From: Consotaella aegiceratis
GTDB taxonomy: Bacteria; Pseudomonadota; Alphaproteobacteria; Rhizobiales; Rhizobiaceae
NCBI RefSeq assembly: GCF_036541425.1
Contig: NZ_JAZHFT010000002.1
Span: 186,001-250,000 of the forward strand
Direction: 5' to 3'
Length of the DNA stretch: 64,000 nucleotides
Below the pieces are notes generated by a model. That model did not search any database. It was not told the origin of the DNA and saw only the letters and a list, made by a program, of their open reading frames with translations. Positions 1-8,634 of the stretch are shown here, one piece after another. The position numbers and the translations under genes were made by a program. Numbering within the stretch: the stretch's first letter is position 1; the number at the start of each line of letters is the position of its first letter.

Positions 1-69
1 ACCGCCGCCGAGGTCCGCCCGTGATCGGCATGGGCTTGGACAGGCCGGCGGAGGGCGCCGGGTGAAGCC

Positions 70-960
70 ATGTTCGACAAGGCACTGCGCGAAGTCATCG
101 CGACACCGCTCGATACGTCGTTCCTCATAATTTGCCACGACTACCCCTATCCCTACACCGTCTGGCACTATCATCCCGAGTACGAGATCCATCTGATCCG
201 CAAGACCGCGGGCTCGTTCTATGTCGGCACCTATGCCGGGCTGTTCGAGCCCGGAAATCTGGTGATGACCGGGCCGAACCTGCCGCATATGTGGGTGACG
301 ACCGCCGCCGGCCCGGACAAGGAGGCGGCGACCGGCATCATCCGCGACCGGGACGTCGCCCTGCAGTTCAGCGGCGAATTCGCGCAGAGCTGCCTGCAGT
401 CGTTCAGCGATTGCGCGGGGCTGCAGGACCTTCTCGACGATTCCGTCGCCGGCCTCGAATTCTCTCCCGAGATCTCGCGCGAGGGTGCGGTGCTGCTGGA
501 GGCCATCCTGAAAGCGCAAGGGCTGGAGCGGATCGCCCTGTTCTTCCGGCTCACCGCACTGCTTGCCTCGGATACCGAGCGGCGATCGCTCTCTATGGCG
601 CCGCCGCGCAGTCAGGACAGCGCGGCGGACGATCTCAAGGCGGTTCTCGAATACATCGCCGAGCACTGCAGCCGCAGCGATCTCACCTGCGGGGAGATCG
701 CCCGGGCGAACGGGATGACACCATCGGCCCTGTCGCACCTCTTCGAGCGCAACACGCGCTGCACCTGCATCGAGTATCTGAACCGGCTGCGGGTCTACCA
801 CGCCTGCCAGAAGCTTGCGGAGACCGACGAGCCGGTCACGGCGATCGGCTACGACGTCGGCTACAGCGTCCTGTCGACCTTCAACCGCAACTTCACGCGT
901 TATATCGGCATGGCGCCGTCGGAGTTCCGCCAGCAACGCGGCCTCAAGAAGAGCGCCTAA
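70..960 (+). CDS. AraC-family transcriptional regulator
   Basis: A 296-residue DNA-binding regulator. The N-terminal part (about residues 20-110) reads as a cupin-like sensing domain with the histidine-rich stretch WHYHPEYEIH typical of AraC proteins that bind sugars. The C-terminal ~100 residues form the two helix-turn-helix AraC domain, with the conserved tail IGYDVGYSVLSTFNRNFTRY and GMAPSEFR. It is convergent with the leftward trehalose operon that ends at 1079, so it may regulate the sugar dehydrogenase genes of that operon; this is inference from position only. In the 69 bases upstream, open frames end at 24 and at 63, which may be the tail of a preceding gene. Family assignment is firm; the ligand is unknown. 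Confidence 0.9.
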   Translation: MFDKALREVIATPLDTSFLIICHDYPYPYTVWHYHPEYEIHLIRKTAGSFYVGTYAGLFEPGNLVMTGPNLPHMWVTTAAGPDKEAATGIIRDRDVALQFSGEFAQSCLQSFSDCAGLQDLLDDSVAGLEFSPEISREGAVLLEAILKAQGLERIALFFRLTALLASDTERRSLSMAPPRSQDSAADDLKAVLEYIAEHCSRSDLTCGEIARANGMTPSALSHLFERNTRCTCIEYLNRLRVYHACQKLAETDEPVTAIGYDVGYSVLSTFNRNFTRYIGMAPSEFRQQRGLKKSA

Positions 961-1078
961 AGCAAGATGCCGAGGGATCGCGGACGTTTCGAATGCGGAT
1001 CATGCGACCCGACACGAGCACAGAGCGCCAAGGCGATCCAACTTGAACGCATGTTGCCCTGGAAGCTCCGCTCGCCGC

Positions 1079-2080
1079 CTATCCGGCAAAGTCGGTGACG
1101 GTCACCTTGCGCAGGTCGCCGTCGCCAGCCTGCATGCGCTCGATGAACGTGGGGACCTGCGACAGCGCGATCCTGTGCGACACGATGTCGGAGACGTCGA
1201 TCAGGCCGCTACGCATGAGATCGATCGCCTGAAGGCTGTTCTTCAGCGAGGTATAGCTCGCGATGATCGAGATCTCGTCGCGGAACAGGCGGAAATGGTC
1301 GATGGCCAATTGCCGCCCCATGGCCGGCACGCCGAAGGCCAAAACCTTGCCGCAGGAGCGGGTCAGACGGTTCGCCGCCTCCGACACCAGCATCGAGCTG
1401 CCCGAGGCGTCGGCGACGCTGTCATAGGCCCTGTCCGGCACCGCGCCCAGATCGCCGAAAACCTCGCCATAGCGCATCTCGGCGACGCGCCGACCGCGTG
1501 TCGGATTGCGCTCCAGGAAATCGATCCGGGTCACCCCGCGAGCGCGGATCAGCCGCGCCATCAAGAGACCGATCGGGCCGGCGCCCAACACCAGCACCCG
1601 TTCGCCGATCTGCGGGTCGAGCCGCTCGATGGAGCGCACCACGCAGGACAACGGCTCACACAAGGCGCCCTCTTCCCACGGCAGATCGCCGATATCGAAG
1701 GCCGCGCGCTCGGCCACGACCGCGTATTCGGCCATGCCGCCCGGACGATTGACGCCGGGCACGACCATGTTGCGGCAGAAATGGTGCTGGCCTCGCAGGC
1801 ATTCCGGGCAGTTGTTGCACGGAGTGTTCGGCTCCACCGCCACCCGGTCGCCGACCTTGAAACGCGTGCAGTGCGGCCCTGTCTCGACCACCTCGCCGGA
1901 GAACTCGTGGCCCGGCACGAGCGGATACTGCGCCGTATACTCGCCTTCGAAGATATGCAGGTCCGTGCCGCAGATGCCGCTCGCTCTGACACGGATCAGA
2001 AGCTGATCGTCCGCCGCGACCGGTTGCGGCAACTCCTCGATCGCCATCTTGTGCGGCTCTGAGAAAACCAGGGCTCTCAT
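1079..2080 (-). CDS. Zinc-dependent medium-chain alcohol/polyol dehydrogenase
   Basis: A 333-residue MDR-family dehydrogenase of the sorbitol/threonine dehydrogenase type, expected to oxidise a polyol or sugar with NAD(P). Catalytic zinc ligands are Cys37 and the His58-Glu59 pair (GHEF). The structural zinc cysteines 88, 91, 94 and 102 are all present, and the Rossmann motif GAGPIG is at 166-171. The start at 2080 is preceded by a GAGAGG ribosome site. It is the last gene of the leftward operon treZ-malQ-treY-thuA-Gfo-this gene, 80 bases after the Gfo/Idh/MocA gene. The context suggests oxidation of a sugar linked to trehalose, but the substrate cannot be read from sequence. Confidence 0.92.
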   Translation of the reverse strand: MRALVFSEPHKMAIEELPQPVAADDQLLIRVRASGICGTDLHIFEGEYTAQYPLVPGHEFSGEVVETGPHCTRFKVGDRVAVEPNTPCNNCPECLRGQHHFCRNMVVPGVNRPGGMAEYAVVAERAAFDIGDLPWEEGALCEPLSCVVRSIERLDPQIGERVLVLGAGPIGLLMARLIRARGVTRIDFLERNPTRGRRVAEMRYGEVFGDLGAVPDRAYDSVADASGSSMLVSEAANRLTRSCGKVLAFGVPAMGRQLAIDHFRLFRDEISIIASYTSLKNSLQAIDLMRSGLIDVSDIVSHRIALSQVPTFIERMQAGDGDLRKVTVTDFAG

Positions 2081-2160
2081 GATGATCCTCTCATGTCCGG
2101 CCGGCCGGCGACCACCGCTTCGCACCGGCACGCCGTCTCCTTCTAGCACCAGGGCGCCGC

Positions 2161-3219
2161 TCAAGGCAGGCCGGTTTGCAACATGCGACGTTCGGCGTCG
2201 GAGACGAAGCAGAGGTCGAGCAGCTTCTGCACGCCGGCGGCATGGCGGAAGCTCGGATCGCCGTTCTCGCCGGTGAGCAGCGCGAGCACGAAGCGCTCGG
2301 CGTTCCTCGGTGTCGGCGGGCACTCGATCGGCCGCCAGGTCTGCGTCTGGATGTCGGAGCCCAGGCATCCCGACAGACTGGAGTCCGTGCTGTTGGCCCA
2401 GACCTTCAGCGCGCCGGTCTCGCCGTGGATCATCAGGTCCAGGTCGTTCTCCTTGCCGGTGCCGTAGCGGCTCATGTGGATGACGCCGAGCGCCCCGTTC
2501 TCCATCTCCACGGTCATCACGCAGGAGTCGTTGACGTCCAGCTCGTAGGAGCCCACCCGGTTGCCCTCGGCCTTGTCGAAGGTCTTCAGTCGCGCCTGCA
2601 ACGCGGTGATGGCCAGGCCGGTGCCGTAGCTCACGAAATCCAGGATGTGGATGCCGATGTCGCCGAGCACGCCCTTGGAGCCGTGCACCGAGGACAGCCG
2701 CCACAGCCAGCGCTCCTCCGAGCGCCAGTCGCCCCAATGCTGGCCGGTGAGCCAGCTCTGCAGGTAGCTGCCTTCGACATGGCGCACGGTGCCGATCGCG
2801 CCGTCCTCGATCATGCGCCGTGCCATCTGCAGGGCATGGGCGTTGCGATAGGTGAAGTTGACCATGTTGATCAGGCCGGCGGCTTCGGCGGCCTCCGTCA
2901 TCACCATGGCGTCGGCATGGTCGAGCGCCAGCGGCTTCTCGCAGAACACCGGCTTGCCGGCCTCGATCAGCCGCAGCGTGGTCGGCATGTGGGCCGGATC
3001 GGGCGTCGAATTCACCACTGCGTCGAATTCGCCCCAGGCGATGGCCGCCTCGAGATCGTCGAAGGTCCGCTCGATCTTGTGCGTCTCGGCGAAGGCGCGC
3101 AGGCGCCCGGCATTGAGGTCGCAGGCGGCGACGATGCGGCAGCCGGGGATGACGGAGAAGAATTCGACATGACGGTGCGAGATGCCGCCGGTGCCGAGGA
3201 TCAGGATGCGCTTTTCCAT
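2161..3219 (-). CDS. Gfo/Idh/MocA-family oxidoreductase (ThuB-like by context)
   Basis: A 352-residue NAD(P)-dependent sugar dehydrogenase. The N-terminal Rossmann fold has LILGTGGIS at about 6-14 and the family signature CEKP at 93-96. The C-terminal alpha/beta domain includes GDIGIHILD, whose histidine lies where the family places its active-site residue. It begins 8 bases after the stop of the ThuA gene, so the two are almost certainly co-translated. In Sinorhizobium, ThuB is a Gfo/Idh/MocA dehydrogenase that works with ThuA in oxidising trehalose to 3-ketotrehalose. I infer a similar role from the pairing, not from sequence identity to ThuB. Confidence 0.88.
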   Translation of the reverse strand: MEKRILILGTGGISHRHVEFFSVIPGCRIVAACDLNAGRLRAFAETHKIERTFDDLEAAIAWGEFDAVVNSTPDPAHMPTTLRLIEAGKPVFCEKPLALDHADAMVMTEAAEAAGLINMVNFTYRNAHALQMARRMIEDGAIGTVRHVEGSYLQSWLTGQHWGDWRSEERWLWRLSSVHGSKGVLGDIGIHILDFVSYGTGLAITALQARLKTFDKAEGNRVGSYELDVNDSCVMTVEMENGALGVIHMSRYGTGKENDLDLMIHGETGALKVWANSTDSSLSGCLGSDIQTQTWRPIECPPTPRNAERFVLALLTGENGDPSFRHAAGVQKLLDLCFVSDAERRMLQTGLP

Positions 3220-3227
3220 CGGCCGCC

Positions 3228-4013
3228 TCAGCGATAGCCCTCTTCGCCCGGTCTGTGCAGGCTCGGCCCGCGCGCCTCGATCGGCTCCGGAGCCTCGTCG
3301 ACCGGCACGTTCGGCGCATTCGAGACGTCGCGCCAGGCCGGCGCGGCGTTGTAGGTCCAGCGCACGGCATTCCTGAGCACCGTCTGGATCTCGGGATTGT
3401 GGTAGATCGGATAGGTTTCGTGGCCGGGGCGGAAATAGAAGATCCTGCCCGCGCCGCGCTTGTAGGTCAGGCCGGAGCGGAACACCTCGCCGCCTTCGAA
3501 CCAGGAGACGAACACCGTTTCCATCGGTTCGGGCACCAGGAAGGGCTCGCCGTACATTTCCGCGTTGGGCAGTTCGATCGAGGGACCGACGCCCTGGACG
3601 ATCGGGTGGGCCCGGTCGATCGCCCAGAGCCGCTCGCGCTCGCCCGCCTCGCGCCAGCGCAACGAGCAGGGCGTGCCCATCAGCCGCTTGAACACCTTGG
3701 AGAAGTGGCCCGAATGGAGCACGATCAGCCCCATGCCCTGATGAACGCGCTCGAGCACACGTTCCACCACCGCATCGGCGACCTGCCCATGCGCCTTGTG
3801 CCCCCACCAGACGAGCACGTCGGTCGTATCGAGACGTTCCGCCGGGAGGCCGTGCTCCGGTTCCTCCAGGGTCGCGGTCGAAACCTCGACGTCCGGGTCG
3901 GCGGCCAACACCTCGGCGATCTTGCCGTGGATGCCCTCGGGATAGAGCTCCCGGACGACCGGGTTCTCCTTCTCGTGGACGAACTCGTTCCAGACGACCG
4001 TGCGAATGGCCAT
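3228..4013 (-). CDS. thuA: ThuA-type trehalose utilization protein
   Basis: A 261-residue protein with the class I glutamine-amidotransferase-like fold of the ThuA family. Diagnostic stretches are VLVWWGHKAHG (67-76), LIVLHSGHFSKVF (97-108), LMGTPCSLRWREAGER and IFYFRPGHETYP, which agree closely with what I remember of rhizobial ThuA. ThuA acts with the dehydrogenase ThuB on trehalose and related disaccharides; its exact chemistry is less settled. It lies 62 bases after treY and 8 bases before the Gfo/Idh/MocA gene on the same strand, so it seems to be transcribed with the trehalose-synthesis genes. The start at 4013 gives the usual family N-terminus MAIRTVVWNE. Confidence 0.9.
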   Translation of the reverse strand: MAIRTVVWNEFVHEKENPVVRELYPEGIHGKIAEVLAADPDVEVSTATLEEPEHGLPAERLDTTDVLVWWGHKAHGQVADAVVERVLERVHQGMGLIVLHSGHFSKVFKRLMGTPCSLRWREAGERERLWAIDRAHPIVQGVGPSIELPNAEMYGEPFLVPEPMETVFVSWFEGGEVFRSGLTYKRGAGRIFYFRPGHETYPIYHNPEIQTVLRNAVRWTYNAAPAWRDVSNAPNVPVDEAPEPIEARGPSLHRPGEEGYR

Positions 4014-4075
4014 GGGGCACTCCTCCCAACTCTTGTCTTCCGGCTGACCCGGACAGGCCCGCCTCGCAACTGTTT

Positions 4076-6781
4076 CTACTGCGCGACGAGCAGCGCCAGC
4101 GGCAATGTCTTCAGGACGACGCCGAGGTCGATCGTCTCGTCGAGCGTATGCTCCTCGCCCGAGAGGACATCGCGATAGCGCCGGCCGGCCAGTTCTTCCG
4201 GCACGCGCACGAGCGTTCCGCTCCAGCGGCCGTCCACCGGAAGGGGACCATCGGCCCCGTGCAGGAGCGACAGGCAGAAGCGCGGCGCCAAGACGATCGC
4301 CGCCTGATCCTTGTCGAGGACACGAGCGAACGCCACGAGATGCTCGGCCGATTCGCCCTCGATCGCCAGCGGCCGGTAATCGCCCTGTGTAAACAGCTTC
4401 GGCTGCTCGGCTCGAGCGGCCAGGGCAGCGACGGTGAGCTTGGCCTTGACCCGACCGTCGCGCCACTCGCCCAGCGCCTCGGCAATCGACGTTTCGTCGT
4501 GCATCGCCTCCTCGCGCCCCTTGAGATCGACCGGCCGGCGGTTGTCGGGATCGACCAGGCTGAAATCGTAGAACTCCGTGCCCTGATAGACGTCGGGCAC
4601 GCCCGGCACGGTGAACTTCAGCAGCGTCTGCGACAGCGACGTCAGCGCGCCGGCGGCGACGAACGGCTGGATGCTTTCCCAGAAGTCGGCCAGGAAGAAG
4701 CCGGATGCGCCAGGGTTGAAGACCGCGCGAACGAACGTTTCGAGTTGGTTCTCGTAGGCCTCGCCCTGGGCCGTCCAACTGGTGAAGCGCTTGGCCTCGC
4801 GCACCGCCTTCTGCATGAAGGCGAGCATGCGCGCCTCGACGCCCGCCCGCGCTTCGGCGTCGCGCGGGTCGAAGTCCGGCGGCAGGACGCCGGCCAGGGC
4901 CTGATAGAACATCCATTCGGTCGCCGGATCGGGCGACAGGGTGCGCTCGTCGACGGCTCCGCGGAAGGCGGCCAGACGCTTGGTCCAGCCCTCGACCAGA
5001 CCCGCCCAATGCTCCGGCGCCTCGCTCAGCGTATAGAGCCGGGTGCGGGCGTCCTCGGCCCGCTTGGTGTCGTGGGTCGAGGTGGCGACAAGCCCTTCCG
5101 GCTGATCCTCGAGCCGGATGCGCATCGCCTCGTGAAAGTCCTCAACCGTTCCGCCGTAGTGGTCCGGTTCGCCGCCCACTTCGTTGAGGGCGATCAGCCG
5201 GTTGTAGCGGTAGAACACGGTGTCCTCGACCGCCTTGGCCATCACCGCGCCGGTCGTCTGCTGAAAGCGGCGGGTGAATTCCAACGCGCCCGCCACGTCG
5301 AGGGAATCGGTGAAATCGAGTTTCAGGAGCCGGCCGATGAACTCGATCGGCTCGTCCGCATCGACCTCGCGTCCGGCCTTGGCCCGCTCCACCGCGCCGT
5401 CGATCATCTCGGCATCGGCCACCGGCACGCCCTCGACGCTCACATAGGTGCGATAGACCGGGAGCTGGGCCGCAACCTCGACGACGGAGCGCGCCATGGT
5501 GTCGGGTCCCAGGTCGCGCGTGGCGAGCCCCCGCCCGGCAACGCTCATCGCCTCATTGGTGAGATGCTGCAGTTCGCCCGCGAGATTGCGGAAGAACATC
5601 ACGCGCTTCTGCCGCGCGATCATCACGCGCAGCGGGTCCTCCTCGCCGACGAAACTGCAATAGGCGCTGGTCATCGCGTCTTCCTGGTCCGCGTCGACGA
5701 ACAGGCCGCTCACCGCCGCGATGAACTCGTAGCCGGTGGTCCCCTCGATCTCCCAGGATCGCCGCAGGCGCTCCGGTCCGGTCAAAATCTTCTCGACGTG
5801 GATCGACGGCGTGCGCCGCACGCCTTTGAAGGCCGCCCGCAGATCCTCCAGATAGGTCTTGGGATCGCCGAGCCCGTCCACATGGTCGATGCGGATGCCG
5901 TCGAGACGGTTCTCGCGGGCCAGCCGGATAACCGTACGGTGCGATTCCTGAAACACGCGCCGGCGCTCCTGGCGCACGCCGATCAGGTCGGCGATCTCGA
6001 AGAAGCGGCGATAGGTGAGTTTTTCCCGCGCGGTGCGCCACCAGGCGAGCCGCCAGCTCTGGGCCTCGTGCAGTTCGTGCAGCGCCGAAGGATCGTCGTT
6101 GATGTCGTCGACGGCGGCGGCAAGCGCACTGCGGAACGTGCCATCCTCCAAATGTTCCTGGAAACGCTCATCGAGGTCCTGGGCATCCCATGGCGTGGCG
6201 ACGGCGAAGCGGCGGATCAGTTCGTCGCGCTCCTCGTGCTCCAGGAACCGGAAGACGATGCCGAGACTGCGCGGATCGAGCGGAACCTGATAGCCCGCCG
6301 CGTCGAAGCGCAAACGGCCGCGCTCGGCATCGAACACCAAGGCCAGATCGCCGTCCGACAGTGCGTCTCCATAGGGCTTGCCGAGGACCGGAACGAGGAT
6401 CTTTTCGGCGTCCCAGGCAATGTCGAAGATGTCGCGATACCGACTGTCGGCACCCCAGGTGAGCACGTCTTCCCACCAGCCGTTTTCGGGACTGACGCCC
6501 ATGTGGTTGGGAACGAAGTCGAGGATCAGCCCGATGCCGTTCTCCGTCAGCGCCTCGCTCATCGCGCCGAAGCCGTCCTCGCCGCCGAGCGACGGTTCGA
6601 AGCGGTTATAGTCGACCACGTCGTAGCCATGCGTCGAGCCCGGCGCCGCGGCCAGGATCGGCGAGGCATAGAGGTGGCTCACGCCCAGGCGCTTGAAATA
6701 GGGCGCGAGCTGGCGTCCGCTCTCGAAATCGGTGCCGTCGCGGAATTGCAGCCGATAGGTGGCAACGAGCCGTCGTTTCAT
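4076..6781 (-). CDS. treY: Malto-oligosyltrehalose synthase (TreY)
   Basis: A 901-residue GH13 enzyme that isomerises the reducing-end glucose of a malto-oligosaccharide to an alpha,alpha-1,1 linkage, giving maltooligosyltrehalose. The N-terminus LVATYRLQFRDGTDF is typical of TreY. GH13 motifs are DFVPNHMG (88-95), GIRIDHVDG with the nucleophile near residue 299, and STHDTKRAED. Late conserved stretches include VPGVPDVYQGTEFYDFSLVDPDNRRPVD. Length is normal for the family. It starts 2 bases after the malQ stop, so it is tightly coupled to malQ and treZ. TreZ releases free trehalose from its product. Confidence 0.96.
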   Translation of the reverse strand: MKRRLVATYRLQFRDGTDFESGRQLAPYFKRLGVSHLYASPILAAAPGSTHGYDVVDYNRFEPSLGGEDGFGAMSEALTENGIGLILDFVPNHMGVSPENGWWEDVLTWGADSRYRDIFDIAWDAEKILVPVLGKPYGDALSDGDLALVFDAERGRLRFDAAGYQVPLDPRSLGIVFRFLEHEERDELIRRFAVATPWDAQDLDERFQEHLEDGTFRSALAAAVDDINDDPSALHELHEAQSWRLAWWRTAREKLTYRRFFEIADLIGVRQERRRVFQESHRTVIRLARENRLDGIRIDHVDGLGDPKTYLEDLRAAFKGVRRTPSIHVEKILTGPERLRRSWEIEGTTGYEFIAAVSGLFVDADQEDAMTSAYCSFVGEEDPLRVMIARQKRVMFFRNLAGELQHLTNEAMSVAGRGLATRDLGPDTMARSVVEVAAQLPVYRTYVSVEGVPVADAEMIDGAVERAKAGREVDADEPIEFIGRLLKLDFTDSLDVAGALEFTRRFQQTTGAVMAKAVEDTVFYRYNRLIALNEVGGEPDHYGGTVEDFHEAMRIRLEDQPEGLVATSTHDTKRAEDARTRLYTLSEAPEHWAGLVEGWTKRLAAFRGAVDERTLSPDPATEWMFYQALAGVLPPDFDPRDAEARAGVEARMLAFMQKAVREAKRFTSWTAQGEAYENQLETFVRAVFNPGASGFFLADFWESIQPFVAAGALTSLSQTLLKFTVPGVPDVYQGTEFYDFSLVDPDNRRPVDLKGREEAMHDETSIAEALGEWRDGRVKAKLTVAALAARAEQPKLFTQGDYRPLAIEGESAEHLVAFARVLDKDQAAIVLAPRFCLSLLHGADGPLPVDGRWSGTLVRVPEELAGRRYRDVLSGEEHTLDETIDLGVVLKTLPLALLVAQ

Positions 6782-6783
6782 CG

Positions 6784-8634
6784 CTATGCCGGTCTCTCCT
6801 CCCGCATCGCCTGCGCCAGCGCCTGGAATCCGTCATGGGCCTCCAGGTCGTCCAGCAGCACCAGCGAGCGGATGCGCCAGTTGGGATACTGGTCGGTCGT
6901 TCCGGGCATGTTCGGCTGCCGGGTCGAGCCCACCATGTCGTCGAGCTGCACGGCCACCATGACGCTGCGCGTCCTGGCGACGAAACGATGAACCGCAAGC
7001 ACCAGATCGAAGGGCAGTTCGGGCGGCATCGCTTCCTCGCCGGAGGCGGCGCGATCCAGCTCGGCCGGCAACAGCTCACAGTCCTTCAGCGTCATGACGA
7101 GAGCGCGACGGTCGCGGCGGCGCTCCTCCCAGGTCCGGTCGGTCGCCGTCTGGTCCTGCGTACCGACCTCCTGGCGCAGCCGCACGTCCTCGCCCGTCCA
7201 CCAGCCGGCCAGCGTCGGCAGATCGTGCGTCGACACGCAGGCGAGCGCGAGATCTGGATAGGCCCAGGGATGCAGGAACCCCGCCTCGCCGTGCCGCTCG
7301 AAATAGAGCAGCCGATAGGACAGGATGGCCGCCTCGTGCATGGCATGGCGGAAGCCCGGCGGCACCGTGCCCAGATCCTCGCCGATGACGATGCACCGGT
7401 TGCGTTCCGACGCCTCGGCGACGATGTCGATCATCCGGCCCAGGGGATAGCGGACATAGCCGCCGTCCTTCGAGCCCACGCCCTCGGGAATCCACCACAG
7501 CCGGGCGAGACCCATCGCATGGTCGATGCGGATCGCACCGGCGTTGCGCATCAGCGCTTCGAAGGAATCGCGCAGCGGCGCGAAGCCGCGCGCCGCCAGC
7601 GCAGTCGGCGACAATGGCGCCAGACCCCAATCCTGCCCCTGCGAATTGAACATGTCGGGCGGCGACCCGATCCGCGCGGCCCCCACCGTCAGGCTCGGAT
7701 CGGCCCAGGTCTCCGCACCGTCCGGCGCGACGCCTACGGCCAGGTCGAGATAGAGACCGAGCCGCATGCCGGCCGCCTTGGCACGCGATTGCGCTTCGCC
7801 CAGTTGCTCCTCGGCCTGATACTGAAGCCAGAGATGGAAGAGCAGTTCTTCCTCGTTGGCCTCGGCGAAGTCGTGGACGGCGGGATTGCGCCGCATGCGC
7901 AATTCGTCCGGCCAGTTGTGCCAGCCGGCATGGCCGCCATCGGCCACCACATGGGTCGAGATCGCCTCGAACAGGGCGAAGTCGCGCAGCGCTTCGCCAC
8001 CGCCGGCGCAGAACTGCTGGAATTCGTCGTCGCCCAGGATGCGCTCTTTGCGATCCTCGAAGATCGCCCGCAGAAGACGGATCTTCAGACCGCCGACCTT
8101 CGGGTAGTCGATGAGATCCCCGTCGAGCCCATCGAAGGCCTCCGGCGCCTCCGCCTTCAGCGCCGCGATCGCCGTGGCACCGCCCTCGACCCTGTCGATA
8201 GCGATGTAGAGCGGGTTGAGAAACCGCCGGCTGGACGGCGAATAGGGGCTGAAGCGGCCCGGATCGGCGGAAAACAGCGCATGCAGCGGATTGACGCCGA
8301 CAAAGGCGGCCCCGGCCGCACCCGCGATCGTGGCGAGCGTCGCCAGGTCCTCGAAATCGCCCAGGCCCAGACCGCGCCGCGAGCGCAGACTGTAGAGCTG
8401 GCAGGCGACGCCCCAGACGCCCTTGGGCCCGAGCGAGGGATGATGGCATCGCCGCAGCGCCTGGTCGTTCGCCTCGTCGAAGCTGCCGAACGGCCCGTGC
8501 TCCGGATCGATGCCGAGGACCCTCAGGAGCCGTTCCTTGGCCTCGTCCGAAATCATGTGCCGCTCGCCCAATTCGGAGATGTAGGCGAGCTGGATGCCGT
8601 GGCTTTCGGCGAGCCGATCGAGGCGTTCGTTCAT
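6784..8634 (-). CDS. malQ: 4-alpha-glucanotransferase (amylomaltase, MalQ)
   Basis: A 616-residue GH77 disproportionating enzyme that moves alpha-1,4-glucan segments between chains. GH77 landmarks are GVNPLHALF, SPYSPSSRRFLNPLYI, AIRIDHAMGLARLWWIP (nucleophile aspartate), VIGEDLGTVP (acid/base region) and STHDLPTLAGWW. The first four bases overlap the end of treZ (ATGA), and it stops 2 bases before treY. Lying between treZ and treY, it probably lengthens short maltodextrins so that TreY can use them, or recycles the short remnants TreY leaves. That role is inference from the operon; the enzyme family is clear. Confidence 0.95.
   Translation of the reverse strand: MNERLDRLAESHGIQLAYISELGERHMISDEAKERLLRVLGIDPEHGPFGSFDEANDQALRRCHHPSLGPKGVWGVACQLYSLRSRRGLGLGDFEDLATLATIAGAAGAAFVGVNPLHALFSADPGRFSPYSPSSRRFLNPLYIAIDRVEGGATAIAALKAEAPEAFDGLDGDLIDYPKVGGLKIRLLRAIFEDRKERILGDDEFQQFCAGGGEALRDFALFEAISTHVVADGGHAGWHNWPDELRMRRNPAVHDFAEANEEELLFHLWLQYQAEEQLGEAQSRAKAAGMRLGLYLDLAVGVAPDGAETWADPSLTVGAARIGSPPDMFNSQGQDWGLAPLSPTALAARGFAPLRDSFEALMRNAGAIRIDHAMGLARLWWIPEGVGSKDGGYVRYPLGRMIDIVAEASERNRCIVIGEDLGTVPPGFRHAMHEAAILSYRLLYFERHGEAGFLHPWAYPDLALACVSTHDLPTLAGWWTGEDVRLRQEVGTQDQTATDRTWEERRRDRRALVMTLKDCELLPAELDRAASGEEAMPPELPFDLVLAVHRFVARTRSVMVAVQLDDMVGSTRQPNMPGTTDQYPNWRIRSLVLLDDLEAHDGFQALAQAMREERPA

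Noticed and set aside
4148..6991. A 947-residue plus-strand open frame opposite treY.
   Set aside because: It is antisense to a clear TreY gene. Its arginine-, histidine- and alanine-rich composition is typical of shadow frames in high-GC DNA and it has no recognisable domain.
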